From Takakia lepidozioides (Eukaryota > Streptophyta > Takakiopsida > Takakiales > Takakiaceae): 64,000 nt of DNA. The notes under the pieces were generated by a model. That model saw only the letters and a program-made list of their open reading frames with translations. It was not told where the DNA came from and did not search any database. Numbering within the stretch: position 1 is the first letter of the stretch; each line of letters opens with the position of its first letter. A program made the translations under genes and the position numbers. Shown piece after piece: positions 34,510 to 47,664 of this stretch. The stretch lies in NCBI GenBank assembly GCA_030704615.1, contig CM060733.1:21762001-21826000 (forward strand), read 5' to 3'.

Positions 34510-37500
34510 TGGCCACCTGCGTTTTGCCCTCGCTTGCCTTGTGTTCCTTTGTAATGCTGTGCGCTTTCTCGGGGTTGTTACAGTTGACTAAAGGCGTGTC
34601 ACGCTTTCCGCGTCTGTGTCATTGTGGCTCTTGTTCTCACAACTTCTTAGAGGTGAGTGATTCCCTGGGGTTTTGCAAACTGTCGGTTTTGGTTTGCGTT
34701 GTCGGTGGTGTGATTGCTGACTCATACGCACCAGTAATCCTCCGACTGTATTTCTGTGTTGTACATTCTGCTGGTGAGGCATGCCTGTAACCTATGACTG
34801 CCAGAATAGCTAATTTCTGCTCGAGCTGCTATTTCATCACCAGCGAATTGCCTGTTTTCTGAGCAATTGTCGTTTTTTTCAGAACTTGATATGTTGCGTT
34901 AGCATTCACAAGACTAGGAGCTTGCACTTATTATGCGCACATGAATAGACGAGACTTGGATAGAGTAGTCACTGGAGATTGCTTAAGGTGATATCGAAGT
35001 GACTTGTTTTAATCCGCTGAAAGCCTGAGGATTCTTCCTCGCATCTAGTTTTCACAGTCTGCTCCAGAGTTTTCTACTTTGCTTCAATTCGATAATCCCG
35101 AAGAATTGAAGTAGCTTTTGAAATTCACAAACAGATTTTCTGACGCTCAAGATTGAGACGGAGCGAAACTCGAGGGGTTGAGCAATCACAAGAGAGAGAC
35201 ATAGGAAGCAACAGAATTTTGGGTCAGGTTTACATGGACCCGGACGAGAATGGGATGATGATGGCGCAGCATGCATCGCCACTTATGATTGGGTCCGGCC
35301 CTGGCTCAATTGATTCAGAGGCAAGCCCTGCAGAAGCAGCCCTAACAGGGCGGATTGTCGACCTTCGGTCGGACACTGTAACCAAACCAACAGCTGCAAT
35401 GCGCGCAGCCATGGCGAGCGCAGAGGTTGATGACGATTTGTTGGGCGTGGATCCAACGGTATTGAAGCTGCAGGAACATATGGCCAAAGCTTTTGGCAAG
35501 GAAGCTGGTCTATTTGTGCCTTCTGGTACCATGGGGAACCTCATCGCTGTTCTGGTTCATTGCGAGGTCTGTTTCCAAAGTGTCTGTGGCAACTTAATAC
35601 TACCTCAATTCGAGGGCCTGTGATTTGTTAGGATTAATAGACAGCTCTAGTAAGAATCGAAAGCACATTCTGGTCTGGAAACAGTAATTCCAGATAGAAT
35701 GCAGCAGACAATACAGCCCAGAGTCTGAAGCAATTTATGAAAGTGAAAAATGTTTTCTGAGGGTGAGATGCATGCATGTCCCAGCGCCAACTAGATTTCC
35801 ACTTAGAGTCAAGGTCTGCATTCAGAGCTTTGAGATCAAATTTTTCTCAACTAATTGGGATTTCCTTTGCTGGTCATTCAGTGTTGTGGTATGCGCATTT
35901 GATTTGTGGTGTCAGTCTATTGAAGAAAGTGAAATCTTGGATTGATATACATTGAATATTACTGCAGGAAATGCCATTTGGATAGGAGCCATATAGGAGT
36001 GTGCACAACAGTGTTGCTTACACGCTCTGCACAGATGCCTGACCCCACAGTAGCACCAGGCCATCTGAAGTCTACTAGTTGTTATTCAGGTTCGAGGGAG
36101 TGAGGCGATTATAGGGTCAGAGAGCCATATTCATGTGTACGAGCAGGGTGGAATCTCAACACTCGGTGGCGTGCATTCAAAGACGGTTCCTAACCGAGCG
36201 GATGGGACCATGGACTTGCGGAAAGTGGAGGCTGCTATCAGACCCCCAAATGATGACCACTACCCAATCACCCGCCTCATTTGCATCGAGAACACCCACG
36301 CAAGGTAGCCCTAGCGGTTCAGGTCTGGAGGTGCTCATGTTTTGTAACTGACTTAGTGGTAAGTGCTTGTATAAGCTCCACCTGACCACCTTGTCACTGG
36401 GTGTTGGATTAGTCAAGTAAAGACTTTTATGCGAGGTGTGAATGCAAAGAACGTGCGATGAAGTTGAAAGAATGTGTGCAGATGTGGAGGAAGATGTGTA
36501 ACAGCTGAGTACACGGACAAAATTGGAGAGCTAGCCAAATGGTATGGGTTGAAGGTGCATGTTGATGGCGCCCGCATATTTAATGCCTCCATTGTGAGTC
36601 CTGCACAGACTGGAGTATTTGCCGACCATTGATAAGTTGTTGCATGCCTTTGAGAAGTGGAAAGGTGTCAACTACTTTTTTGTCAAGCTTGGTACAAAGA
36701 GAGCGCAGCTGCATTTAAAGGGATTGGTAGCCACGTTTTAGTTAATTTCGCTCGTTCTCCAGTGAGTTTCTTAAACTGTGTACGCAGGCCATGGGTGTTG
36801 CGCCTGAAAGGTTGGTGCGCGCTGCTGATACTGTCTCGGTAAGCTTTCTTTACTAAAATGAGTATGATGTAAGGGAAATAGGTGCATGTCATCAGGCTGT
36901 GAGAGTCACATTTGTCTCCCACAATGAATATGCAAAAGGACAAATATCTTTGCGTGTCTAAGACAATCAGGTATCTTGCCCCCAATTCAGATTGTGGGTT
37001 TAAGACGTTTCCCTTTGAATCTAGAACCATTGGAGGTCATAGTCCCTCTAACAAGCGGTGTCCTAACCCCTATGTAGAGAGCTCACCATCACAGGGAAAT
37101 AAGCACCCTTGAGGCACTCGTGGTCAGATGGAATCTGCATTGAAATAGGAACCATGGCTTTCCCCAAAAGATTGGGTCATTTCCGCAGTACCAACTTGTA
37201 CACATCCCTGTGACCAGAAAAGCTCTCTTCAAAGGTTTCCTTGTACCTTCTAGCTCTATCCTGCTTGTGGTGCAGAATGGGGTTGAGGATTTCGTTGTCT
37301 GAGGGCTGGAATTGAAGCTTCACAGCTTCGATGACCCCTGATCATTGCAAGGTGGTTGCTGCTGGAGTCCTTTGGAAATCATTTTGACCCGTACTGAGTT
37401 TGATACAGTTCGATACAGTTTTCAAATGATGAGCTTTTTGTGGTCTTAACTCTGGATGAGCTCAGGTGCATTCAATGACCACACCTGGCTCCCTGACACT

Positions 37501-40065
37501 CTAGTGCACTCATTAGAATTGTCCCGTCTTCTATATGTAACCTGCGTGTTTCCTCTCTAGGTTATTAGCAATTCCTTGGTAGTTGTTGTACTCGGTCAGT
37601 AGGCAACAAAGTAAATATACGAGATAAATTGAACCAAACACCAGGACCAAGGTTGATATGCTTTTGTGTATTTGCAGGTGTGTCTCTCAAAGGGGTTGGC
37701 AGCTCCAGCAGGCACGGTTCTTGTCGGCCCTAACGAGTTCATCACCAAGGTCTGAACTAATTCTTTCTAATACAAGACGTGCAAGCTGTTCTAAGTTCTT
37801 TTTATTAGGACCATTTCAAATGCCTTGTGATTGCTTTTCAGCTTATTGGTGTCATGCCATCCACCTTTTAATTGTGTCTCTATCCCAGTGAAACATTTTG
37901 TGACCGTTCTGTCATGGTACATCCTCACCAAGAGGATGAGGAAATTCTTCCAGCCATCATAATGGAATGTGGGGTCTGAAATGTGGGGTTTGCATGGCAG
38001 GCAAGGAGATTGAGAAAAGCACTAGGTGGAGGGATGCGGCAGGTAGGCGTATTGGCAGCCCCAGGGTTGATTGCCTTGCATGACATGGTTGGCCGACTCA
38101 AAGAGGACCATGTGAACGCCCGTCTGCTTGCTGGTAAGAAATGGCTTTTCACATGATTGTGAAAATTTCCTGGTAGCCTGCTCTCAAAGGACAACTGGTC
38201 CCAATGATGTGAATGTTCATGGTGTGCCTCACATGCACTCGAATGTAAAATGCTTTGAGCCTGGTGTAGCGAAGCATGCCAGAGAATGAAGAAAGAAGAA
38301 AGAAGAAACCTCATATATCCACAGAAACTCAAAGAGCATCTGGGACAAAGGAAGGGAAAAGATGTCAGAGAGTTTTTATAATGTCCAGGAAAGTCAGAGA
38401 GAGTAGGACAATCAATCATACTGCCTTGTTGTATTATGTGTATATGAGATGGGTGTTTACTGCCTTGTTGTGTATGTATGTTTCCATGTGCCCATGCTCT
38501 TCTTAAGATTCAGCTTGTCTTGAATCACATATGGTGGGTGCAGAGGGGCTGAATGTGATAGAGGGACTACGAGTGGATGTCGCCAGCATAGAAACCAACA
38601 TTGTAAGCTTCCTCATTGATGATTACTTTCTTTGTTGTCAGAAGTTAGCTTTAGACAATGGAAGCCTGCTGAGCAGGTCTGACTGTTATGGCAGGTAAAT
38701 GTGGAAGTTACAGCTGACTCGGCACTTGGGGCTGAGGAACTTTGTGAAGCTTTGAAGGAACACGGGGTCCTTGCAATGCCGGTTGGCCGGACCAAGTTTG
38801 TACTGCTATCCTAAGCTTCTGGATCTCCAAGATTTTCACTTCCATGCTGGATTTGAGTCAAAATTGGTGTTGCAAGTCAATGAAAAAGGAACCTACTCTA
38901 TGAGTTGGATAAAGGACTTTTCTGGGGTGAAGCAGGGGAGACTCTTTTGCAGGGTAAAATAGATAGGAGGTTTATCATAGCTTTCTTTCAGCATTTGTGC
39001 CAGTGTAACACACATGATTTCATTCAAGGCACTCCCAACTTTTCCAGGAAGTCTCAGCTAGTATTACTAAGCTTATTTGATTAATGGCATCCAGGGGCAT
39101 ATGTTTCTCTTTCAGACTAGACAATAATATTATTGATTCTTGCTTTATCCTGGCTGACCCAGGGGTTTGCGAGTTGCATGGTAATACCTGGTGCTTATGC
39201 ATTTGTCTTGAAAATTCCAGGATCCGGGTTGTGACTCACTATCAAATAACAGATGATGATATCCGCTATGCCCTCGCTTGCTTCCAGGTCAGATCTCTTC
39301 CTTACCTTCTCGAGTCCAAGTGGGGTTCTAAGGATGAGCGAAGTCAGATCATTTCCTTATGTCACATGTCCAAGTCAATATAATTGCACTTGAGTGCATA
39401 TCAAGTGGCACAGTAGACCAGCAGGGTACTTGTATTCCTTTCCGGATATGTCGAGTGTGAATGTGCATGAGATGAAAGGATAAATGTGTTTGTGCCCTTC
39501 AAACTCTGAGCTGGAGAGAGTGATAACAAGGCTGTTGACATTAAATTCTTTCTATTCCATTTATTGACATTCATTTGAAACATTTGCAAGTCTGGTGCAG
39601 ACAATAGGATGGGAAAAGCAGCTTTGACCACAGATGGACCTTTCATACATCTGTGAGATCTAATGGAGAGCACCATATGTCAAGCTCCTGCTATCGAGCT
39701 TTGCACCACACGGTTTCATACATTTATTTTGGGTAACAAGAGAGGCCCAAGAGCCCATCAGTAAAATTACCCCTGACACATATCAAAGGCAAGCCGAGGC
39801 CCAACTATTTCCAGTAGGGTGGAAAATGGTATGTGCATGCAGGACATTGTTGAGGTCATCTGTGGAGGATGAAGAACTGCATGTATCTGTTTGATGGAAA
39901 GACTCTTGCAGGAACTCCCTGTTGGCTACGGCTGCCTGCTGGTAGGAAAATGAGGAACCCACTATTAATTCTTGCTTGGTCCTACTGAATGGCTTCAGGA
40001 CCACACTCAATGTACAGCCATTTCTCATTGAAATTGTTTTTGGAAAAAGGCATTCATCAAATTAA
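34510..40065 (+). repeat. Segmental duplication, copy 1 (intact threonine aldolase locus)
   Basis: Similar to 41085-46720 across 5' flank, exons, introns and 3' flank. Shared 5' landmark: CCCTCGCTTGCCTTGTGTT. Shared 3' landmark: TGGAAAAAGGCA. Confidence 0.7.
35234..39953 (+). CDS. THA: L-threonine aldolase (PLP enzyme), apparently intact
   Basis: Cleaves threonine/allo-threonine to glycine and acetaldehyde using pyridoxal phosphate. Exons with matching phases: 35234-35566, 36090-36304, 36482-36593, 36788-36838, 37678-37749, 38001-38133, 38544-38602, 38695-38795, 39221-39287, and a tentative last exon 39912-39953 ([13 protein letters not shown], stop). Family segments appear in order: [59 protein letters not shown], the PLP-lysine site [36 protein letters not shown] and [20 protein letters not shown]. 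About 394 residues, slightly longer than the ~360 usual in plants because of a ~40-residue N-terminal extension starting MDPDENG. Some terminal-exon uncertainty remains: without the last splice, the frame would run to a stop at 39383. The paralogue at 41.8 kb is broken. Confidence 0.85.
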
Positions 40066-40269
40066 AGAGTGAAGTTTCTAGGGTCTTTCAAAAAAAGTTG
40101 AAGAAGTTACAACTCACAAATGGGTGTGATCTTGAAAGCCATATGTCGAAACTGTGAAATGGTATGTGCAGATAGCAGATGTAGTTACTAACATAATTCA
40201 ACAGTTCATTGCTATAAAAGAATCTGCAATGACATGGTCAAATACTTTAGTGGCCTTGAGTCATGAATT

Positions 40270-41085
40270 TGGTGGAATATGTACGTGACGTTCAGGGGTT
40301 GAGGAGGACAGTGTTTGCATCAACATTGGCAAGCAGTGAAAAGTGTTTTTCGATCCAGGTCGAATGGAATAGAAATCTATGGGATCAAATATAATGCAAA
40401 AGAAGAAAAGAGCCTCAAGCTTGTGGTTTCGCTTATGCCGTGACACTATGGAAGACCGAGATCAACCACTGCATATGTCTGTATGCTTTGTGTTGCATCT
40501 ATAAGTTGGTGTTGCAAGAAGCAACCACCTGTAGCACTTTCAACCACAGAGGCAGAGTATATAGCAGCGTTTATGATTGTGCAGGAGGCTGTATGGCTTA
40601 GAGTACTTTTGAGAGATCTTAGTTTTGCTCAAAAGTAGGAAACAAGATTTTTCGAAGGCACTAACCAAGGCTGCACAGCAGTAACAAATAATCCAGAAAA
40701 TCGTTCCAGGACGAAACATGTAGCTGTCAGCACCTCAGAGAATAGGAAGGAGCTGGTAGTTGGGATGTGTTGTCCTGCTAATGACATGGTGGCAGATATC
40801 CTCACCAAATCAACTCGTAAGACTCGACTTGAGCATTCGGGGGCTCAAATGAGTACAAGATTCACACGGGCATTGCAGCTAGTGTAGGAAGAAGGTTCAA
40901 CACCTCCTTCAGGAAGTTGCACCTGCAACTTCCCATGTCTTCCAAGGGACTATTGAAGGATCGTTGTAAAAATTACGTTTACAAGACCTTATAAAGGTGC
41001 ACTCCTTTCCTTTCATAGTCACTGTCTCCTCGAGTTAGAAAGATATTTTCAACACTTTTCTGTGTCTTGCGCTAGCTTTCCATAG
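40270..41085 (+). mobile_element. Ty1/copia retrotransposon 3' remnant (RNase H end plus LTR)
   Basis: Translated fragments show [63 protein letters not shown], and, after a stop, NNPENRSRTKHVAVSTSENR and CCPANDMVADILTKSTRKT. This is the order of copia reverse-transcriptase tail and RNase H. Frameshifts and stops make it inactive. From about 40883 (TGTAGGAAGAAGG) an LTR-like stretch contains a perfect hairpin GGAAGTTGC-ACCT-GCAACTTCC and TATAAAGG. It sits exactly between the two threonine aldolase copies. Confidence 0.75.
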
Positions 41086-41813
41086 ATTAGCCACTTTCAT
41101 TTCCCTCGCTTGCCTTGTGTTATTTTGTATTTGGATGCGCTTTCTCTCGGGCATTAGATTTTGCTAAAGGTGTGTCACGCTTTCCGCGTCTGTGTCATCG
41201 TGGCTCTTGTCATCACACTTTCTTCGAGGTCAGTGATTGCGCGTGGTTTTGCAGATTATCGTTTTGATTTGCGTTGTCAGTGGTGTGATTGCTGACGACT
41301 CATCACGCACAAGTGATCCTCCGACTGTATTTCTGCTGTTCATGAGGGATGCCTGTAACATATGACTGCCATGTAGCTAAGTTTTGCTCTAGAGCTGCTA
41401 TTTCGTCACCAGCGAATCGCCTGTTTCTTTTCTGAGCAATTATCAATCCTTTTCAGAACTTGATATCTTCCGTTGCCATTCACAAGACTAGGAGCTTGCT
41501 TTTATTACCCGCATAAATAGACAGGACTTGGACATTGACACTAGGTCAGTTCTTAAGGTGAGAACAAAGTCACATGTTTCAATCGGCTCCAAGCTTGAGG
41601 ATTCCTCCTCGCATCTAGTTTTCATAGTTTGCTCCAGAGTTTTCTACTTCACTGCCAATTCGATAATTCAGAACAATTTATTGCCATACTTAGCTTTTGA
41701 AAATTCACATACAGCTATTCTGATGCTCAAGATTCAGACGGAGCGAAACACGAGAGGGACTCAGCAAGCACAAGAGACACATAGGTAGCAACAGAAATTT
41801 GAATCAGGTTTAC

Positions 41814-44800
41814 ATGGACCCGGGCGAGAATGGGATACCACTCATGATCGGGTTTGGCCCTGGCTCAATCGATTCAGAGGCATGCCCTGCAAAATCCGCC
41901 CGAACAGTGCGGGTTGTTGACCTCGGACACTGTAACCAAACCAACAGCTGCAATGCGCGCAGCCATGGCGAGCGCAGAGGTTGATGACGATATTTTGCGC
42001 GTGGATCCAACGGTATTGAAGCTGCAGGAAGATATGGCCAAAGTTGTTGGCAAGGAAGCTGGTCTATTTGTGCCCTCTGGTACCATGGGGAACCTCATCG
42101 CTGTTCTGGTTCATTGCGAGGTCTGTTTTCAAAGTTGTCTTTGGCAAACCTCAATGCGAGCGCCGGTGATTTGTTAGCATTAATCGACAGGTCTACTGAA
42201 ACTCTGTAGCAGTTTATGAAAGTGATGAAAGTTTTCTGAAATAATGGCCCCAAACATGGAAAGGGCCTCGGGTCGACCCTTCTCCTGCGTAAGGAATTGT
42301 GCAGGAACAGCCCGGTACCTTACCTACAGACAGCATGGCGGGACTCTTACGCCAGGTAAGCGTCACCAAAATACAATGGAAAAAATCAGCAATTTCCTTC
42401 CGAGGGTCGGGGGCATGCATGTATCATTGTCGCAGCGTCAACTGGCATATAACCACGTAGAGTCAAGGTCTGAATTTGGGAGCTTTGAGATCAAAATGTT
42501 CTCAACTACTTGTTACTCAGGTTCGAGGGAGCGAGGTGATTGTAGGGTAAGAGAGCCATATTCATGTGTCTGAGCAGGGTGGAATTTCAACACTCGGTGG
42601 CGTGCATTCAAGAACGTTTCCTAACCGAGCGGATGGGACCATGGACTTGCGGAAAGTGGAGGCTGCTATCAGGTCCCGAAATGATGACCACTACCCAATC
42701 ACGCGCCTCATTTGCATCGAAAACACCCATGCAAGGTAGCCCTAGGTGGTTCATGCTTGTCAAAACTCCGCCTGACCACCTTTCACTGGATGTTGGATTT
42801 AGTCAAGTAAATACTGTTATGTGAGGGTGTGAATGTAAAGAACGTGCGATGAAGTTGAAAGAATGTGTGCAGATGTGGAGGACGATGTGTAACAGCTGAG
42901 TACACGGACAAAATTGGAGAGCTAGCCAAATGGTATGGGTTGAAGGTGCATGTTGATGGCGCCCGCATATTTAACGCCTCCGTTGTGAGTCCCGCACAGA
43001 CTGGAGTATTTGCCAACTATTGATAAGTTGTTGCATGCCTTTGAGAAGTGGAAAGGTGTCAACTACTTTTTCGTCAAGCTTGGTAGAAAGGGAGCGCAGC
43101 TGCATTTAAAGGGATTGATAGCCACTTTTTAGTTAATTTCTAAGTCGTTCTCTAGTGAGTCTCTAAAACTGTGTACGCAGGCCATGGGTGTTGAGCCTGA
43201 AAGGTTGGTGCGCTCTGCTGATACTGTCACGGTAAGCTGTCTTTACTAAAATGAATATGATGTAAGGGACAAATAGGTGCATGTCATAGGCTTGAATTGC
43301 TGGCAGTGATAATCACATTTGTCTGCCACAATGAATATGCAAAAGGACAAAAGAATTTGAGTGTCTAAAACAATCAGGTGTCTTGCCCCCAATTTAAATT
43401 GTGGGTTTAAGACGTTTCCCTTCAAATCTAGAACCATTGGAGGTGCATGTAGGCCTTCTAACAAGTGGTGTCCTAACCCCTATGTAGCAAGGAGCTCAGC
43501 ATTGCAGGAAAATAAGTTCCCTTGAGGCACTATTGTGTTCAAGATGGATTCTGCATTGACATAGGAACCATGACTTTCCCCAAGAGATTGGATCATTTCC
43601 ACTGTACCTGCTTGTACACATCCCTGTGACTGAAAAAGCTCTCTTCAAAAGTACCTTCAAAAGTAGCTTCTAGATCCATCCTGCTTGTGATGCAGAGTGG
43701 GGTTGAGGAAAACCTTGTCCGATGGCTGGAATTGAAGTTTCACAGCCCTAATGAGTTCATCACCAAGGTCTGAACTAATTCTTTCTAAGACAAGAGGTGC
43801 AAGCCGTCTTGCTTTTTATTAGGACATATTCAAATGCCTCGTATCATAGTTTGTCTTTATCCTGGTGAATCATTTGTCATGGTACACCCTCATCAAAGGC
43901 TGAGCTAATTCTTCCAGCCATCAACATGGAATGTGGGGTTGGCAGGCAAGGAGATTGAGAAAGGCACTAGGTGGAGGGATGCGGCAGGTAGGCGTATTGG
44001 CGGCCCCAGGGTTGATTGCCTTGCATGACATGGTTGGCCGACTCAAAGAGGACCATGTGAATGCACGACTGCTTGCTGGTAAGTAATGGCTTTTCACGTG
44101 ATTGTGTTTTGTGATTGTGTCTGGCAGCTCTCAAAGGACAACTGGTCCTAATGATGGGGATGTTCATGGTACGCTCACCTGCAATCAAATGTAAAATGCT
44201 GTGAGCCAGGTGAAGCGAAGCATGCCAGAGGACGAAGAAAGGAAAAAATAAAGAAGAAACTTCATACGTCTACAGAAAGTCAAAGAGTATCTGTGACAAA
44301 GAAGGGGAAAAAAAAATAAGAGAAATTTTACAATGTCCAGGAAGCTGAGTCAGAGAGCGTACAGAACAAGTAATACAGAAGACATGACTGAATAGTTTGG
44401 TCCCCAACAACCATCCTCCACCACAACCATATGAACTATAATGCGAGAGGGCTTCCAAAGAATAATGTCTTCAAAGGAGTGAGTAGGATCAGTTTGGAAA
44501 GATGTGACAACTGTGGTTGCGAGCGGTTGCCCTGCGGTGACACTCATAACACAAGAAAAAGAGATGAGATAACACTGGGGAAAAAGCCTGCACATCAGGC
44601 AATTACAATCTCCTTTGCATCTGTTTATTGTTCAAAGGTAGGCTTCCTGCCCTGAGTTTAAATCTCAGTCTAGTGCCAAGGGTAGGTAGGCCCTTTAGAT
44701 AATCCCCGAGGTCCTATTACATGGAGAGAGGGCGGCGCCCTCGACAGGGCGGTGCCCTTGGGGAGGGAGAGAACTGTACAGCCTTGTGGCCATAGACCCC

Positions 44801-45771
44801 CCGCCCAGTTTGCTGGAAACCGAGGGCCCTCTCTCTCTTTCTCTCTCCCACGGGGAGGGAGGGAGGGAGGGAGAGAGAGATTTGACAAAATGTACTCATA
44901 AGATGTAGCCTGGAGAGAGAGAAAGATGTCATTATTCTGTTAGAATTGCATGAGATGGGTTTTAGTGTCAATCTTACTGCCTTGTTGTATATGTGTGTGT
45001 TCCATGTGTCTATGGTTCTTCTTAAGATTCTTAAGATACAGCTGGCCTCAAATCATGTATGGTGGGTGCAGAGGGGTAGAATGCGGTAGAGGGACTACGA
45101 GTGGATGTTGCTAACATGGAAACCAACATTGTAAGCTTCCTCATTGTTTGCAAAGCAGCCTCCAGGTGTTCTAGGGTAATTTGGAGGTGATGTACACTAA
45201 TTTCAGGGCAATTACTGCATCAGATATAACAAGTGAACACGTGTAGGAGGCAAACTCAACATGATTAGTTTCTGTGATGTCAGAAAGAGACAATGGAAGC
45301 CTCTTGAGCTTCCACAGATAGAAGGCTGAATGTCAGGTCTGACTGTTGGCAGGTAAATGTGGAAATTACGGCTGACTCGGCACTTGGGGCTGAAGAGCTT
45401 TGTGAAGCTTTGAAGGAGCATGGTGTCCTTGTATTGGCATTCGGCCGGACGAAGTTTGTACTGCTATCCTAAGCTTATAAATCTCCAGCATTCTCACATC
45501 TGAGCTAATAATGGATGAATTTGAATTCGGTGTTGCAAGTCATTTCAAATGAAAAAGAAAACTACTCTATAATTTTGATGTAGGATTTTCCTGGGTTGAA
45601 GCAGGGGAGACTCTTTTGGTGGGCCCCTTCTAAATAAATTGATTTCATTCAAGCTGATCCATTGGTTTGTGAGTTGCATGATAACACCTGGTGCTTTTGT
45701 CTTGAAAATTCCAGGCTCCGGGTTCTGACTCACTATCAAATAACAGAGGATGAACCCTCGCTTGCTTCCAG
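41814..45771 (+). pseudogene. Threonine aldolase pseudogene (duplicate of the 35.2-kb gene)
   Basis: Equivalent exons are at 41814-42120, 42521-42735, 42873-42984, 43181-43231, 43946-44078, 45072-45130, 45353-45453 and 45715-45771. Disabling lesions relative to copy 1: a 5-nt deletion in exon 1 just before the SDTVTKPT segment; TCA to TAA in exon 2 after GSEVIVG; loss of nearly the whole exon carrying the PLP-binding lysine (only the part encoding PNEFITK remains near 43745); CTG to TAG in the exon equal to 38544-38602; a ~10-nt deletion in the IRYALACFQ exon. Many splice sites are still intact, so the decay looks fairly recent. No functional enzyme can be made. Confidence 0.88.
44852..44880 (+). 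repeat. GGGA/GA microsatellite
   Basis: GGGAGGGAGGGAGGGAGGGAGAGAGAGA-type run inside the extra segment of duplication copy 2. Confidence 0.8.
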
Positions 45772-47550
45772 GTCATTCTCTTCCTTACCTTCTCAAGTCC
45801 AGTTGGGGTTCTAGGATGAACAAATTCAGATAATGTCCTTCAGTGACATGGACCTCCCTCTAATGTCCAAGTCAAATGTAGCTGCAAATGAGTGCACAGT
45901 AGACCAGCAGGGTATTTGTATGTAGCCTAAAAGGCACCAGAGAACTGGATGAGCTTTTCAGTCCATAAACAACAGTGACGCCTCCATGCCAGCCAGCAGC
46001 AATAGCTGTGACATGTGCAAAGAGTAAATCTGGTACCAACACTTTCATACCTTTGACCTTGTCAATGAATCTGGTCATTTTCAGTCTGCAGTTGGTGGTA
46101 TTTTTCAGTCCTTTGTCCGGTATTGGTCAGTGAAGCCGCACTGGCATAACTGACATTTGACTTGGTCAGTACGTCTTGCCTCAAATCATCCACCATCCCT
46201 GTTCAGGTTATGTCGAGTGTGAGTGTGCATGAATGTGTTTGTGCCCTTTTAACTCTGGGCTGGAGAGAGTGATAACAAAGCTGTTGACATTAACTTCTTT
46301 ATATTCCATTATTGACATTCATTTGAAACATTTGCAAGTCTGGTGCAGACAATAGGATGGGAAAAGCAACTTTGACCATGGATGCACCTTCATACATCTG
46401 TGGTATCTAATGGAGAGCACCACAGTGAAGCTCCTGCTATCGAGCTTTGCACCACACGGTATCACGGTGGGAAATGGTATGTGCATGCAGGACATTGTTG
46501 AGGTCATCTGTGGATGAAGAGCTGCATGTATTGTTTGATGGAAAGACTTTCTTGCAGGAAGTCTCTGATGGCTACATCTGCCTGCTCGTAGGAAAAAGAG
46601 GAACCCACTATGAATTCTTGCTTGGTCCTACTTATGGCTTCCAGACCACACTCTAAGTCCCCTATGTACAGCCATTTCTCTTTGAATTCGTGTTTGGAAA
46701 AAGGCAGTGAGGGCCATTAATCAAATTCCAACTCTAGACAACTCTTGGAATTATGCAATGGAGATTTGAGTGGGGCATCAGAATATAGCGCAAGCTTCTG
46801 GGCCTGCTGCCTGCTGTCTGAATTTGGCTTGCCTTTGCTGGCAGGTTTTTTAAACTCTTTGGTTGGGTATTAAACTATTGGATAGACCTTGGATAAATGT
46901 CACCTGTTTATATGTTATATCTCTTTTATTGTTATGTAATTTCTCTACTGTAGAATTTTACACTAAAAAGAATGAAAGCACTCTATATGATAAGTGTGAG
47001 GAGAGTCCTACTCATTATAGTATTAAAACACCTTCTACAGTTGTTATTATGCACCTCCAATTAATTGGTGGGAATTAACAACCAAGGTTGACCACAAATT
47101 TGGTCTATCAAACTCAAATCTCTCTTAAGGGAGGTGCAAAAACAAATGTGGTCTCTCTCTCATCTCAACTGTTAGTGCTCTCAATGGTATGGTATGAGGA
47201 AATTTTGATTCCGTAAAGAGAATTGCTCTGTGTAATATTTAGTATTTGATGCCTCCTGAAGGAAGCATAAACTATGGTGTCTCCACCCCGATTACTGCCT
47301 TCCTCTAGGAAGGTGGATTGAACCCACAACCACTTTTCTTCCGAGGTGGTATGTGCCCATTAGGATTGGTTGGTTGCGTTGTGTATAATTAGTTGCCTTA
47401 CATGGCGCAATCTCCAATCTGACTATGCCTTACCAATCTGATTATGCCTTACAAAAAGTGACCTTACGTTTTTGTAAGATCACTACTGTTTTGCTGCAGG
47501 AGACTTACGAATTTGGAAGGCTACACTTCAATGTTTTTTCGGGTAGTTCT

Positions 47551-47664
47551 TTATGTAAGAGAAGGGCCCGCGTGTGGGCCCTTCCGCCATTTTCGGCACC
47601 TGGCCTCGTCTACTGCCCTCAAATGGCGGAAGGCCCTCCACTCAGGCCCTTCTCCTATACATAA
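47551..47664. repeat. Long hairpin-forming inverted repeat
   Basis: Left arm 47551-47592 (TTATGTAAGAGAAGGGCCCG to CCTTCCGCCATTT) pairs with right arm 47621-47664 (AAATGGCGGAAGGCCCTCC to ATACATAA), about 42 bp with few mismatches, around a ~28-bp loop. Could be a tiny MITE or a small-RNA-producing foldback. Confidence 0.75.

Larger units (their letters stand above)
41085..46720 (+). repeat. Segmental duplication, copy 2 (pseudogene locus)
   Basis: Co-linear with 34510-40065 but with a ~410-bp deletion at 43746 (equivalent of about 37328-37726), a ~600-bp insertion around 44340-44940 and another of ~285 bp around 45920-46205. Confidence 0.7.

Noticed and set aside
35230-35544. Antisense 104-residue frame
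   Set aside because: Shadow of threonine aldolase exon 1; the sense frame carries the conserved motifs.
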